A DNA stretch of 7,472 nucleotides from Sphingobacteriia bacterium (lineage in GTDB: Bacteria; Bacteroidota; Bacteroidia; UBA7662). The position numbers and the translations under genes were made by a program. Below are positions 1 to 6,779 of this stretch, piece by piece. The notes beneath the pieces were generated by a model. The model did not search any database, was not told where the DNA came from, and worked only from the letters and a program-made list of their open reading frames with translations. Each line of letters starts with the position of its first letter. Positions within the stretch are counted from its first letter, which is position 1. The stretch is taken from positions 1-7,472 of the forward strand of contig RFPG01000054.1 of NCBI GenBank assembly GCA_009926245.1, in the 5' to 3' direction.

Positions 1-324
1 TTAATGTGTTAAAGAGGCAACGGCATCGGTAAAGGCCAACCACTCCCGATTCAAGTCCGATAGAATGACAAGGCCCTGCTCCGTGAGGCGGTAGTACTTG
101 CGTGGAGGGCCACTTTTGGATTCCTCCCATCGATAATCCAACCATCCCGCGTTTTTCATCCGGGTTAGGAGGGGGTACAAGGTTCCCTCCACCACCAACA
201 TATCCGCTCTCCTCAATTCGTTGAGCAGATCGCTGGCATAGGCTTCGCTCCGGCCCAAAACCCTCAGGATGCAGAGTTCCAGGACCCCTTTGCGCATTTG
301 GGCGCGTACATTTTCCATGTTCAT
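1..324 (-). CDS. PadR-family transcriptional regulator
   Basis: This is a complete 107-residue protein, a normal length for short PadR proteins. These are dimeric winged-helix repressors that often respond to small molecules or envelope stress and usually control their own operon. The family signatures are visible: an N-terminal AQMRKGVLELCIL block (residues 8-20), the recognition region EGTLYPLLTRM (46-56), and the wing with GPPRKYYRLTEQG (72-84), followed by a short C-terminal helix for dimerisation. I chose the ATG at 322-324 because relatives begin with a few residues before the AQMRKG block. An ATG at 316-318 and a TTG at 337-339 are alternatives; a GAGGA lies directly against the TTG, too close for normal use as a ribosome binding site. 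The stop is the first codon of the window, so any target genes downstream (often a PspC-like protein or an ABC transporter in such loci) are not visible. The family call is firm; the ligand and targets are unknown. Confidence 0.93.
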   Translation of the reverse strand: MNMENVRAQMRKGVLELCILRVLGRSEAYASDLLNELRRADMLVVEGTLYPLLTRMKNAGWLDYRWEESKSGPPRKYYRLTEQGLVILSDLNREWLAFTDAVASLTH

Positions 325-347
325 GGGGCAAACATACAATCCTCAAG

Positions 348-368
348 GTACTTTGCAATACAAAGTAC
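348..368. promoter_or_regulatory. Probable PadR operator palindrome
   Basis: GTACTTTG and CAAAGTAC form a perfect 8-bp inverted repeat separated by five bases (CAATA), centred on base 358. It lies 24-44 bases upstream of the padR start codon, where a repressor would block the promoter. As I recall, the TACTTTG-n5-CAAAGTA form recurs upstream of PadR genes in Bacteroidota. T-tracts at 371-377 and 383-389 flank it, which read as A-tracts upstream of a leftward promoter. Autoregulation of padR is inferred from position. An effect on the rightward TPR gene, about 170 bases away, is less likely. Confidence 0.7.
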
Positions 369-532
369 TATTTTTTTACAAATTTTTTTAATTCTCTGTC
401 AAAACCCCCAAGTGCCCTGTAGGGGAGCCTTTCAAGGCCTGGATCCGTTTTCCTCGATTCAAACCCTTATTTTGTTCAAAAAAACCCGCTCATGTTCGGC
501 GAAAACGACCACCTAACCGAGGCGCTGAGCCC

Positions 533-540
533 TATTTTTG
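533..540 (+). promoter_or_regulatory. Possible Bacteroidota -7 box overlapping the TPR start codon
   Basis: TATTTTTG matches the Bacteroidota sigma-A -7 consensus TAnnTTTG exactly, but I find no TTG-type -33 element about 19 bases upstream. Its last three bases are also the TTG proposed as start codon of the TPR gene, so it cannot promote that start. It is probably a chance match. The rest of the 369-537 gap holds T-tracts and a 12-base near-palindrome at 427-438 (GCCTT-TC-AAGGC), and I cannot place a convincing rightward promoter there. Confidence 0.15.
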
Positions 541-1989
541 AGAAAACATTACCCTTTGGCCGATTGGAATGACCCTTTTGACGATCAGGACCCCGAAACA
601 AGGGAGAATGTCGAACGCTTTGAGCAAACCTTGAGCAGCAGCCTCTCATGGTTTTTTGACTCCGAGGAATTGGAGCAAATTTTTGATTATTACTTGGAAA
701 GGGGCCATATGGACAAAGCCGAAAAGGTTCTGTCCAAAGCCTTGGAACAATCGCCGAACCACGCCGGATTTATGTTACGAAAGGCCCAAATCATGATGGG
801 CGGTGGGGAAATCCGTCAGGCCGAAGAACTCCTCGACAAAGCCCTCCGGATCAATCCCACTTTAGTCGAGTTACACCTCACGCGCTCCTCCCTCTACGAT
901 TACCGCAACCAGACCAACCGTGCCCTGCTCCACCTACGCAAAGCCGAACAATTAGCAGATGCGGAACAGATGCCTTCGGTTCAATTGGCTTTTGGGATGG
1001 TCTTTATGAATGCAGGTCGTTGGAACTCCGCCCTGGATCATTTTTTGTTTTGCGTCCAAAAGGACCAAGTTGACCAAGAGCACCTTCTCTACGATTTAGG
1101 GTATTGTTACCATCAACTCGAAAAGATGGACGATGGCATCGCTTTTTTTGAAGAACAAATCAATCAGAATCCCTATTCCGATGCGGCTTGGTACAACCAG
1201 GGGATACTTTACAATCAGGCCGGTCTTTTCGAAAAAGCCCTGGATGCCTTTGAATACGCACTTTTGATTCGTCCGGATCTGTCCATGGCCCATTTTAACC
1301 GGGCCAATACCTTCATCAACCTCGAAAAGTACCCCGAGGCCTTGGAGCAAATGCAAGAAGCCATTCGTTGCGAGCCCGATTATCCCCTCTTTGTGAACGG
1401 ATTGGGCGTGTGTTATGAGAAACTTAACCGTATCGACGAAGCCCTGGCGCGTTACGAGGAAGCCGCCGTCTTGGACCCCTTGTTGGCCGATGCCTGGTTC
1501 GGTCAAGCTGCGTGCAAGGCCCAATCCGAGTCATGGTCCGCTGCCTTGGTCTTGATCAACCGCGCCCTGGAATTGGCTGCTGACCACGAAGAATACTGGT
1601 ACGAAAAAGGGCGCATCCTCATGGCCTTGGCCCGCTACGACGAAGCTGAACAGGTGTTGGCGGAAGCCCTGCGATTGGACGAAGGTTTCTGGGAAGCCCG
1701 CATTCTCTTGGTGTCCCTGTTTCTGGCCGTGGACCGCTACGAAGAGGCCCTGCGTTGCATCCAAGATGGACAGGAACCCCACAAAGACGATGCTGCTTAT
1801 TTCTTTGAATTGGCCGGTCTGATTTTTGCCTTTGAAATCAAAGAACTTTTGGATTTAGCCCATACCTGCCTGCAGTGGGCCCTTTCGGTAGACCCGTCGG
1901 AATCTCATCATTTATTGACCTTTTGGCCGGATGCCCACAGCAACAGCGAAGTGGTAGCCCTGCTTCGCCAATACAAGGCCCTCGATTAA
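538..1989 (+). CDS. Tetratricopeptide-repeat (TPR) protein
   Basis: This 483-residue protein is built almost entirely of TPR helix-turn-helix repeats, a scaffold for protein-protein interaction. After an acidic N-terminus (residues 1-44, rich in D and E) I count about 12 tandem repeats of 31-37 residues from residue 45 to the end. Typical examples are the repeats containing AWYNQGILYNQAGLFEKALD and AHFNRANTFINLEKYPEALE, and several end in a consensus NP or DP turn. There is no signal peptide or membrane segment, so it is probably cytoplasmic. The start is uncertain. The frame is closed by TGA at 526-528, and the only standard start codon before the conserved N-terminal region is TTG at 538; the next in-frame ATG, near residue 57, would remove part of the first repeat. 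The gene heads the five-gene run and is separated by 31 bases from the ComA-like gene. Its partners are unknown. Confidence 0.9.
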   Translation: MRKHYPLADWNDPFDDQDPETRENVERFEQTLSSSLSWFFDSEELEQIFDYYLERGHMDKAEKVLSKALEQSPNHAGFMLRKAQIMMGGGEIRQAEELLDKALRINPTLVELHLTRSSLYDYRNQTNRALLHLRKAEQLADAEQMPSVQLAFGMVFMNAGRWNSALDHFLFCVQKDQVDQEHLLYDLGYCYHQLEKMDDGIAFFEEQINQNPYSDAAWYNQGILYNQAGLFEKALDAFEYALLIRPDLSMAHFNRANTFINLEKYPEALEQMQEAIRCEPDYPLFVNGLGVCYEKLNRIDEALARYEEAAVLDPLLADAWFGQAACKAQSESWSAALVLINRALELAADHEEYWYEKGRILMALARYDEAEQVLAEALRLDEGFWEARILLVSLFLAVDRYEEALRCIQDGQEPHKDDAAYFFELAGLIFAFEIKELLDLAHTCLQWALSVDPSESHHLLTFWPDAHSNSEVVALLRQYKALD

Positions 1990-2020
1990 AAACCCAACAA
2001 CCCAAACTCAATTGCCGTCT

Positions 2021-2803
2021 ATGGCCGATTTTACATTTGATTTCAAAGCTAGACTGGGGCAAGTCCCCGATCGCCGTAACAAACCCCGTCAGGATGGTTT
2101 GACCATGGTCATGGACAAGGGCCTCAGCCTGTCCGAAGCCGAGGCCTTCCTCGAAAACGGAGCAGAACACACCGATTTGGTCAAATTGGGTTGGTCCACC
2201 GGGCTCTTTAACCGGAAACTCCACCAAAAGATTGCAATTTATCGTCAAGCAAATATTCGTTGTTATTTGGGTGGGACCCTCTTTGAATTGTTTGCGGCAC
2301 GTCAACGCACCGATGAATTCAAACGACTCTTGGACGAATTGGGGCTCGATACGGTCGAAATTTCGGACGGATCGCTGGACATGACCCAAGAAAACAAATG
2401 CGCCTACATCCGCGATTTCTCCAAGAATTTTCGTGTTCTCTCCGAGGTCGGGTCCAAAGACGCTGAAAAAATCATTGCCCCCTACCGGTGGATTGCCATG
2501 ATGAAGGCCGAATTGGAAGCCGGTTCCGAAATCGTTATCGCCGAAGCCCGTGAAGCTGGTAATGTTGGGATTTTTCGGAGCACCGGAGAAGTTCGTTCGG
2601 GTCTTGTCGAAGAAATTCTTACCCAAATCCCACCAACCAAAATTCTTTGGGAAGCCCCGAACAAAGCTCAACAAACCTGGTTCATCAAAATGCAAGGTTG
2701 CAATGTCAACCTGGGCAATGTTGCACCCCACGAAGTAGTCGCCCTGGAGACCTTGCGCCTCGGTCTTCGAAGCGATACCTTTGCCCAATTCCTGGAAATC
2801 TAA
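2021..2803 (+). CDS. comA: Phosphosulfolactate synthase, ComA family
   Basis: This 260-residue protein belongs to the ComA/YitD family of TIM-barrel lyases, which add sulfite to phosphoenolpyruvate to give (R)-phosphosulfolactate (EC 4.4.1.19). That is the first step to coenzyme M in methanogens and to sulfolactate in Bacillus spores. Family motifs appear in order: KPR (21-23), DKG (32-34), LVKLGWSTG (53-61), GGTLFE (84-89), VEISDG (112-117), EVGSKD (142-147), the EAREAG-VGI segment (175-184), EAPNK (211-215) and VNLGN (229-233) followed by a conserved LRLGLRSDT tail. Length is normal and no motif is missing. I prefer ATG 2021, giving MADFTF, over the TTG three codons earlier. No comB, comC or other sulfolactate gene is nearby, so the physiological product is unclear. 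The family assignment is strong; activity on the canonical substrates is inferred from it. Confidence 0.9.
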   Translation: MADFTFDFKARLGQVPDRRNKPRQDGLTMVMDKGLSLSEAEAFLENGAEHTDLVKLGWSTGLFNRKLHQKIAIYRQANIRCYLGGTLFELFAARQRTDEFKRLLDELGLDTVEISDGSLDMTQENKCAYIRDFSKNFRVLSEVGSKDAEKIIAPYRWIAMMKAELEAGSEIVIAEAREAGNVGIFRSTGEVRSGLVEEILTQIPPTKILWEAPNKAQQTWFIKMQGCNVNLGNVAPHEVVALETLRLGLRSDTFAQFLEI

Positions 2804-2889
2804 ATCAAACCTAGGCGCCAAGACCCCTCGTCGGATCCGTGACCCTAACTTGTAACCAAGGCCCTTCCCTAAAACCTCCCATTCCCAAC

Positions 2890-3834
2890 ATGCGCTCACT
2901 TCTTTTATACCTCAAAGGCGTTGCAATGGGCGCGGCCGATGTCGTACCCGGGGTCTCCGGAGGAACCATCGCCTTCATTTCGGGCATTTACGAAACACTG
3001 CTCCAAGCTCTTCGTTCATTCGACGCAGCTCTGCTGGGAATGGTGTTACGAAGGGAATGGTCGGCTGCCTGGACCAAAATCAACGGAAGCTTTTTGGTGG
3101 TTTTGCTCTCGGGAATTGGAACCAGTATTTTGCTGCTTTCCAAGCTCATGCTTTACCTTTTGGAATTTCATCCTATTCCGACCTGGTCTTTCTTCTTGGG
3201 CTTGATTCTGGCCAGTATTGCCGGGGTTTGCCGGGGTTTGGACTTGAAATCTCTACGATTTGGATTCGGATTTGTGTTGGGAACTGTGTTGGCCTATGCG
3301 ATCACCATCATGTCACCAACCCAAACCCCCGAAGCCCTGTGGTTCATCTTTGTGAGTGGAGCCATTGCCATCTGTGCCATGATACTCCCCGGCATATCGG
3401 GATCCTTTATTCTTTTGTTGATGGGCAAATACAAGTTCATATTGCAGGCATTGCACGAATTCAATTTACCTGTCATTTTGGTCTTCATGGCCGGTGCGGC
3501 GATTGGCCTGCTTTCCTTTTCGCATCTCCTAACTTGGTTGCTGCGCAAACATCACTTAACCACCGTTTCCCTTCTGGCCGGATTTATGCTGGGCTCCCTA
3601 AACAAGGTCTGGCCCTGGAAACAAACCCTCACCTACTACACGGACAGCAAAGGAGGCCAACACCCATTAACCGAAGAAAACCTCAGCCCCTGGGCTTACG
3701 AAACCTTGACCGGGCTTCCTGCACAAACCATCCTGGCCTTGACCTTGGCCGTTTTGGGAGCCGCTCTAATCTTGGGTCTGGAGGCCTGGGGGCGTCATCG
3801 CTCCCAGTCCGAATCCCAAACCACCACCGGGTGA
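2890..3834 (+). CDS. popT: DUF368 / PopT polyprenyl-phosphate transporter
   Basis: This 314-residue multi-pass inner-membrane protein belongs to DUF368 (PF04018), a family shown to translocate undecaprenyl phosphate back to the cytoplasmic face so that the carrier can be reused for peptidoglycan and glycan assembly. Two related motifs mark its internal duplication: VPGVSGGT (residues 19-26) and LPGISGSF (166-173). Hydrophobic segments lie near residues 66-92, 97-117, 122-140, 148-182, 190-212, 222-238 and 276-296. LAGFMLGSLNKVWPWK (about 225-240), followed by a polar loop to about 275, is a typical family feature. I chose ATG 2890 because the conserved N-terminus begins there; an upstream GTG at 2839 would add 17 proline-rich residues that do not look like the family. 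No Shine-Dalgarno sequence precedes it. The stop overlaps the aroE start. The symbol is taken from family function, not from a tested orthologue. Confidence 0.9.
   Translation: MRSLLLYLKGVAMGAADVVPGVSGGTIAFISGIYETLLQALRSFDAALLGMVLRREWSAAWTKINGSFLVVLLSGIGTSILLLSKLMLYLLEFHPIPTWSFFLGLILASIAGVCRGLDLKSLRFGFGFVLGTVLAYAITIMSPTQTPEALWFIFVSGAIAICAMILPGISGSFILLLMGKYKFILQALHEFNLPVILVFMAGAAIGLLSFSHLLTWLLRKHHLTTVSLLAGFMLGSLNKVWPWKQTLTYYTDSKGGQHPLTEENLSPWAYETLTGLPAQTILALTLAVLGAALILGLEAWGRHRSQSESQTTTG
3218..3240 (+). repeat. 10-bp tandem duplication inside popT
   Basis: The 10-base unit CCGGGGTTTG occurs twice in immediate tandem at 3221-3240, and the match extends to 3218 (2.3 copies). It lies within the codons for AGVCRGL, in a predicted membrane-proximal segment. 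Because 10 is not a multiple of three, gain or loss of one copy would shift the reading frame. The frame as given is intact on both sides. Confidence 0.85.
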
Positions 3835-4679
3835 AACTGGGTCTGCTGGGCTATCCATTGGGACATTCGGCGTCCCCGCGTTGTTTTGGAGAGGCCTTTG
3901 AACGGGCAGGCGTCCCAGCAACCTACCACCGCCTTGAATCGATGTCCTACCCCGGCTTGGTTAATCTGGCCATGCAAAACCCCCTCCTTCTAGGGCTGAA
4001 CATCACCTTACCCCACAAAAAAACCGCGTATCAGGAATTCCTACATCCTTCGAACGCTCAACGATTGTTTCAATTGACCGCGGAGGCCACCGGATGCGGT
4101 GCCGTTAATTGCATTGGCTTCCGCCGATTCGGATCCAAGGATATCCTTGGTGAAAACTTGGAAACGGTGGTGGGGCATAATACCGACGTCGAGGGTTTCT
4201 CCAAGGCCCTGAATTTGTTGTGCACGGAAGAAACTCCGGGGCCAGCCCTGATTCTGGGAAACGGCGGAGTGGCATCGGCGGTTGGTTTTGTGTTCGAACA
4301 ACGAAAAATTCCTTACCAAATCGTCACCCGCACCCTCTCCCAAAATCCAAGAGTGCCCGAACTTCTCTGGGAGCAGGTCAACCGCAAAGTCCTGGCGGAT
4401 CATCCCCTGTTGGTGCAATGCACCCCCTTGGGCATGGCGCCCCACCTTACGACGAGGCCGCCCTTGAATCTGGAGGGACTGGGGCAGGGACATTATGTAA
4501 TGGATTTGATTTACAATCCTTTGGAAACTCTTTTTTTGGAGGAATGCCGAGCCAAAGGCGCCCGTGTTATGGGCGGAATGCCCATGTTCCAAGCCCAAGC
4601 CGAAGCCTCCCTTCGGTTTTGGTCCAACTTGCCTGGCGGCGAAATCCTCCAAAATGACCGCATTCAACTTGTCTTCTGA
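3831..4679 (+). CDS. aroE: Shikimate dehydrogenase (NADP+)
   Basis: AroE reduces 3-dehydroshikimate to shikimate with NADPH in the cytoplasm, the fourth step of the chorismate and aromatic amino-acid pathway. The 282-residue protein has the expected order of motifs: the shikimate-binding loop GYPLGHSASP (7-16, with S13 and S15), NITLPHK with catalytic Lys63, GAVN with Asn93, GHNTDVEG with catalytic Asp119, the Rossmann glycine loop LGNGGVAS (142-149), TR at 166-167 suited to NADP phosphate, CTPLGM in place of the usual NTTPLGM, and Gln256 in the final GMPMFQAQA motif. The start is GTG 3831, immediately before KLGLLGYPLGHS. The frame is open far upstream inside popT, so an automatic start choice could give a false extended protein of about 540 residues. 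The GTGA overlap with the popT stop suggests translational coupling. uvrB follows after 21 bases. Confidence 0.95.
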   Translation: MKLGLLGYPLGHSASPRCFGEAFERAGVPATYHRLESMSYPGLVNLAMQNPLLLGLNITLPHKKTAYQEFLHPSNAQRLFQLTAEATGCGAVNCIGFRRFGSKDILGENLETVVGHNTDVEGFSKALNLLCTEETPGPALILGNGGVASAVGFVFEQRKIPYQIVTRTLSQNPRVPELLWEQVNRKVLADHPLLVQCTPLGMAPHLTTRPPLNLEGLGQGHYVMDLIYNPLETLFLEECRAKGARVMGGMPMFQAQAEASLRFWSNLPGGEILQNDRIQLVF

Positions 4680-4700
4680 TCCCTTTCTCCGTATTCCCTG

Positions 4701-6758
4701 ATGGCCTTTCGCGTTTATTCCGAATTTGAACCCGCCGGCGATCAGCCATCGGCCATCGCTCAGCTGACCGAAGGTCTTCAACGAGGGGACCCGGCCCAGG
4801 TTTTATTGGGCGTGACCGGTTCAGGCAAAACCTTTACCATGGCCAAGGTCGTGGAAGCCGTGCAGCGCCCCACCTTGGTGCTCACCCATAACAAAACCCT
4901 TGTTGCCCAACTTTACGGTGAATTCAGGCAATTTTTTCCCGAGAATGCGGTCGAGTATTTTGTTTCGTACTACGATTATTACCAACCCGAAGCCTACCTG
5001 CCTTCCACCGGAACCTACATCGAAAAGGATCTCTCGATTAACGATGAAATCGAAAAACTTCGCCTGAGGACCACCTCCTCCTTGATGTCCGGGCGCCGGG
5101 ATGTCCTCGTTGTGGCCTCGGTATCCTGCATTTACGGAATGGGAAACCCGGCGGATTATACGGACAAGGTCATTCGTCTCCAACGGGGGCAGGTGATGAC
5201 CATCGAGCGTTTGTTGCATAGCCTGGTGGACATCATGTATTCCAGAGCCTTGCATGAATTGACCCGTGGTACCTTTCGGGTCAGGGGCGAAACCGTGGAT
5301 ATCTATCCCGCCTATACCGACCATGCCTACCGGCTGGAATGGAACGGAACCCGAATCGAAGGGTTGTACCGATTGGACCCGGAGAGCGGTCGCAGTTCAG
5401 AAGAGCTAGAAGATCTCGCTCTTTTCCCAGCTTCGAATTATGTTACTTCACGGAATGAATTGGGGGACCTCCTCTTTGAAATCCAAAAAGATATGGTCGC
5501 CCAGGTTGAACATTTCAAACAAGAGGGTCGCTTTGAAGAAGCCCGTCGCATCGAAGACCGGGTCACCTTTGATGTTGAAATGATTCGGGAATTGGGGTAT
5601 TGTTCGGGTATTGAGAATTATTCCCGCTACCTTGACCGCCGCAATCCCGGTGAGAGACCTTTTTGTTTACTCGATTATTTCCCATCGGATTTTCTTTTGT
5701 TGGTGGACGAAAGCCATCAGACCTTGCCCCAGGTCCGGGCCATGTACGGTGGAGACCGCAGCCGCAAGCTCAACTTGGTTGAATACGGGTTTCGACTACC
5801 GGCCGCCTTGGACAACCGCCCCCTCACCTTTGGAGAATTCGAATCCCTGATCCCTCAGGTTGTTTACGTAAGTGCCACCCCTGGAGATTATGAATTGCAA
5901 CATTGCCAAGGCGTGGTCGTTGAACAGGTGGTCCGTCCCACCGGACTCTTGGATCCCCCCATCGAAATCCGACCCGTGACCCGTCAAGTCGATGACCTGA
6001 TGGAAGAAATTCGAAAGGAACGCCTGCTTGGGCACCGGGTCCTGGTCACCACCCTGACCAAGCGCATGGCCGAAGAACTCTCACGCTATCTCTTGGAAGC
6101 CGGAGTGGCCTGTACCTACCTGCACAGCGGGGTGGAAACCTTGGAAAGAGTGGAAATCCTGCGGGATCTGCGGCTGGGAAAAATCGAAGTCCTGATTGGT
6201 GTTAATTTGTTACGAGAAGGACTGGACCTCCCGGAGGTGGCCCTGGTGGCGATTATGGATGCCGACAAGGAGGGATTTTTGAGAAACTACAAGTCCTTAA
6301 CCCAGACAGCCGGCCGCGCTGCTCGGCACGTAAAAGGCCGGGTTCTTTTCTATGCCGACCGTATCACCGGCTCCATGAAGGCCACCATCGACGAATGCGA
6401 TCGTAGACGCCAAAAACAAGAGGCACATAATCTTTTGCATGGATTGGTTCCTCGGAGTATTCGCAAAAGCGATGATGAAATTCGACTCCAAAGTTCTTTG
6501 TTGGATATTCGCAACCAATCAAGCCCTGTTAATAGAGCAGGCCAGGAAACCGTCTACTCCGAAAAAACATCCCTATCGCTTGCGGTGGCGGAACCCGGTC
6601 CCGAACAAGGGCCCGCGTCGCCCCTCAGCGAAAGCGAACGACGCAAAACCCTGCGCGTTCTCAAAAAAGAGATGAACCAAGCCGTCAAGGACATGGACTT
6701 TCTCCTGGCGGCGAAAATCAGGGACCGAATCCAAGCCTTGGAGAAAGAGGCTTCCTAA
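4701..6758 (+). CDS. uvrB: Excinuclease ABC subunit B (UvrB)
   Basis: UvrB is the damage-verifying helicase-like subunit of nucleotide excision repair. It is loaded by UvrA and recruits UvrC for incision. The 685-residue protein is full length (the family is about 660-700). It shows Walker A GVTGSGKT (37-44), the damage-probing beta-hairpin YYDYYQPEAY (90-99), Walker B DESH (336-339), SATP (391-394), the motif VI sequence QTAGRAAR (535-542) with its arginine fingers, the YADRITGSM segment just after it, and a C-terminal UVR domain (about 647-683) that binds UvrC. A variable linker near residues 610-640 separates the helicase core from the UVR domain. All key residues are present. ATG 4701 gives the standard N-terminus ending in FEPAGDQPSAI. 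No Shine-Dalgarno sequence precedes it and I see no LexA-type box in the 21-base gap, so it is probably read through from aroE. Confidence 0.98.
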   Translation: MAFRVYSEFEPAGDQPSAIAQLTEGLQRGDPAQVLLGVTGSGKTFTMAKVVEAVQRPTLVLTHNKTLVAQLYGEFRQFFPENAVEYFVSYYDYYQPEAYLPSTGTYIEKDLSINDEIEKLRLRTTSSLMSGRRDVLVVASVSCIYGMGNPADYTDKVIRLQRGQVMTIERLLHSLVDIMYSRALHELTRGTFRVRGETVDIYPAYTDHAYRLEWNGTRIEGLYRLDPESGRSSEELEDLALFPASNYVTSRNELGDLLFEIQKDMVAQVEHFKQEGRFEEARRIEDRVTFDVEMIRELGYCSGIENYSRYLDRRNPGERPFCLLDYFPSDFLLLVDESHQTLPQVRAMYGGDRSRKLNLVEYGFRLPAALDNRPLTFGEFESLIPQVVYVSATPGDYELQHCQGVVVEQVVRPTGLLDPPIEIRPVTRQVDDLMEEIRKERLLGHRVLVTTLTKRMAEELSRYLLEAGVACTYLHSGVETLERVEILRDLRLGKIEVLIGVNLLREGLDLPEVALVAIMDADKEGFLRNYKSLTQTAGRAARHVKGRVLFYADRITGSMKATIDECDRRRQKQEAHNLLHGLVPRSIRKSDDEIRLQSSLLDIRNQSSPVNRAGQETVYSEKTSLSLAVAEPGPEQGPASPLSESERRKTLRVLKKEMNQAVKDMDFLLAAKIRDRIQALEKEAS

Positions 6759-6779
6759 GCCCTCCTCACGAAGGCTGTC

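Noticed and set aside
405..438. Possible hairpins in the padR-TPR gap (CCCC/GGGG pairing and GCCTT/AAGGC near-palindrome)
   Set aside because: The stems are 4-5 bp, with either a long loop or a two-base centre, and there is no supporting context for a riboswitch, terminator or second operator.
1838..2899. A 353-codon minus-strand open frame across the end of the TPR gene and all of comA
   Set aside because: It lies antisense to two genes with strong family motifs, its translation is low-complexity in character (many G, F and Q), and it resembles no family I know. It is a by-product of codon bias on the opposite strand.
3057..3830. In-frame extension of aroE upstream of GTG 3831
   Set aside because: The stretch overlaps popT, which has intact membrane-protein motifs in its own frame, and the translated extension has no similarity in character to AroE. 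AroE proteins begin at the KLGLLGYPLGHS block.
3840..3890. Atypical residues in the AroE substrate loop (HSASPRCF where many AroE proteins have HSxSPxxHN)
   Set aside because: The two serines and all other catalytic residues are present, and Bacteroidota AroE proteins commonly vary at the HN positions, so this does not suggest loss or change of function.
4041..4781. A 246-codon minus-strand open frame opposite aroE
   Set aside because: It is antisense to a clearly functional aroE and the start of uvrB, with no recognisable domain.
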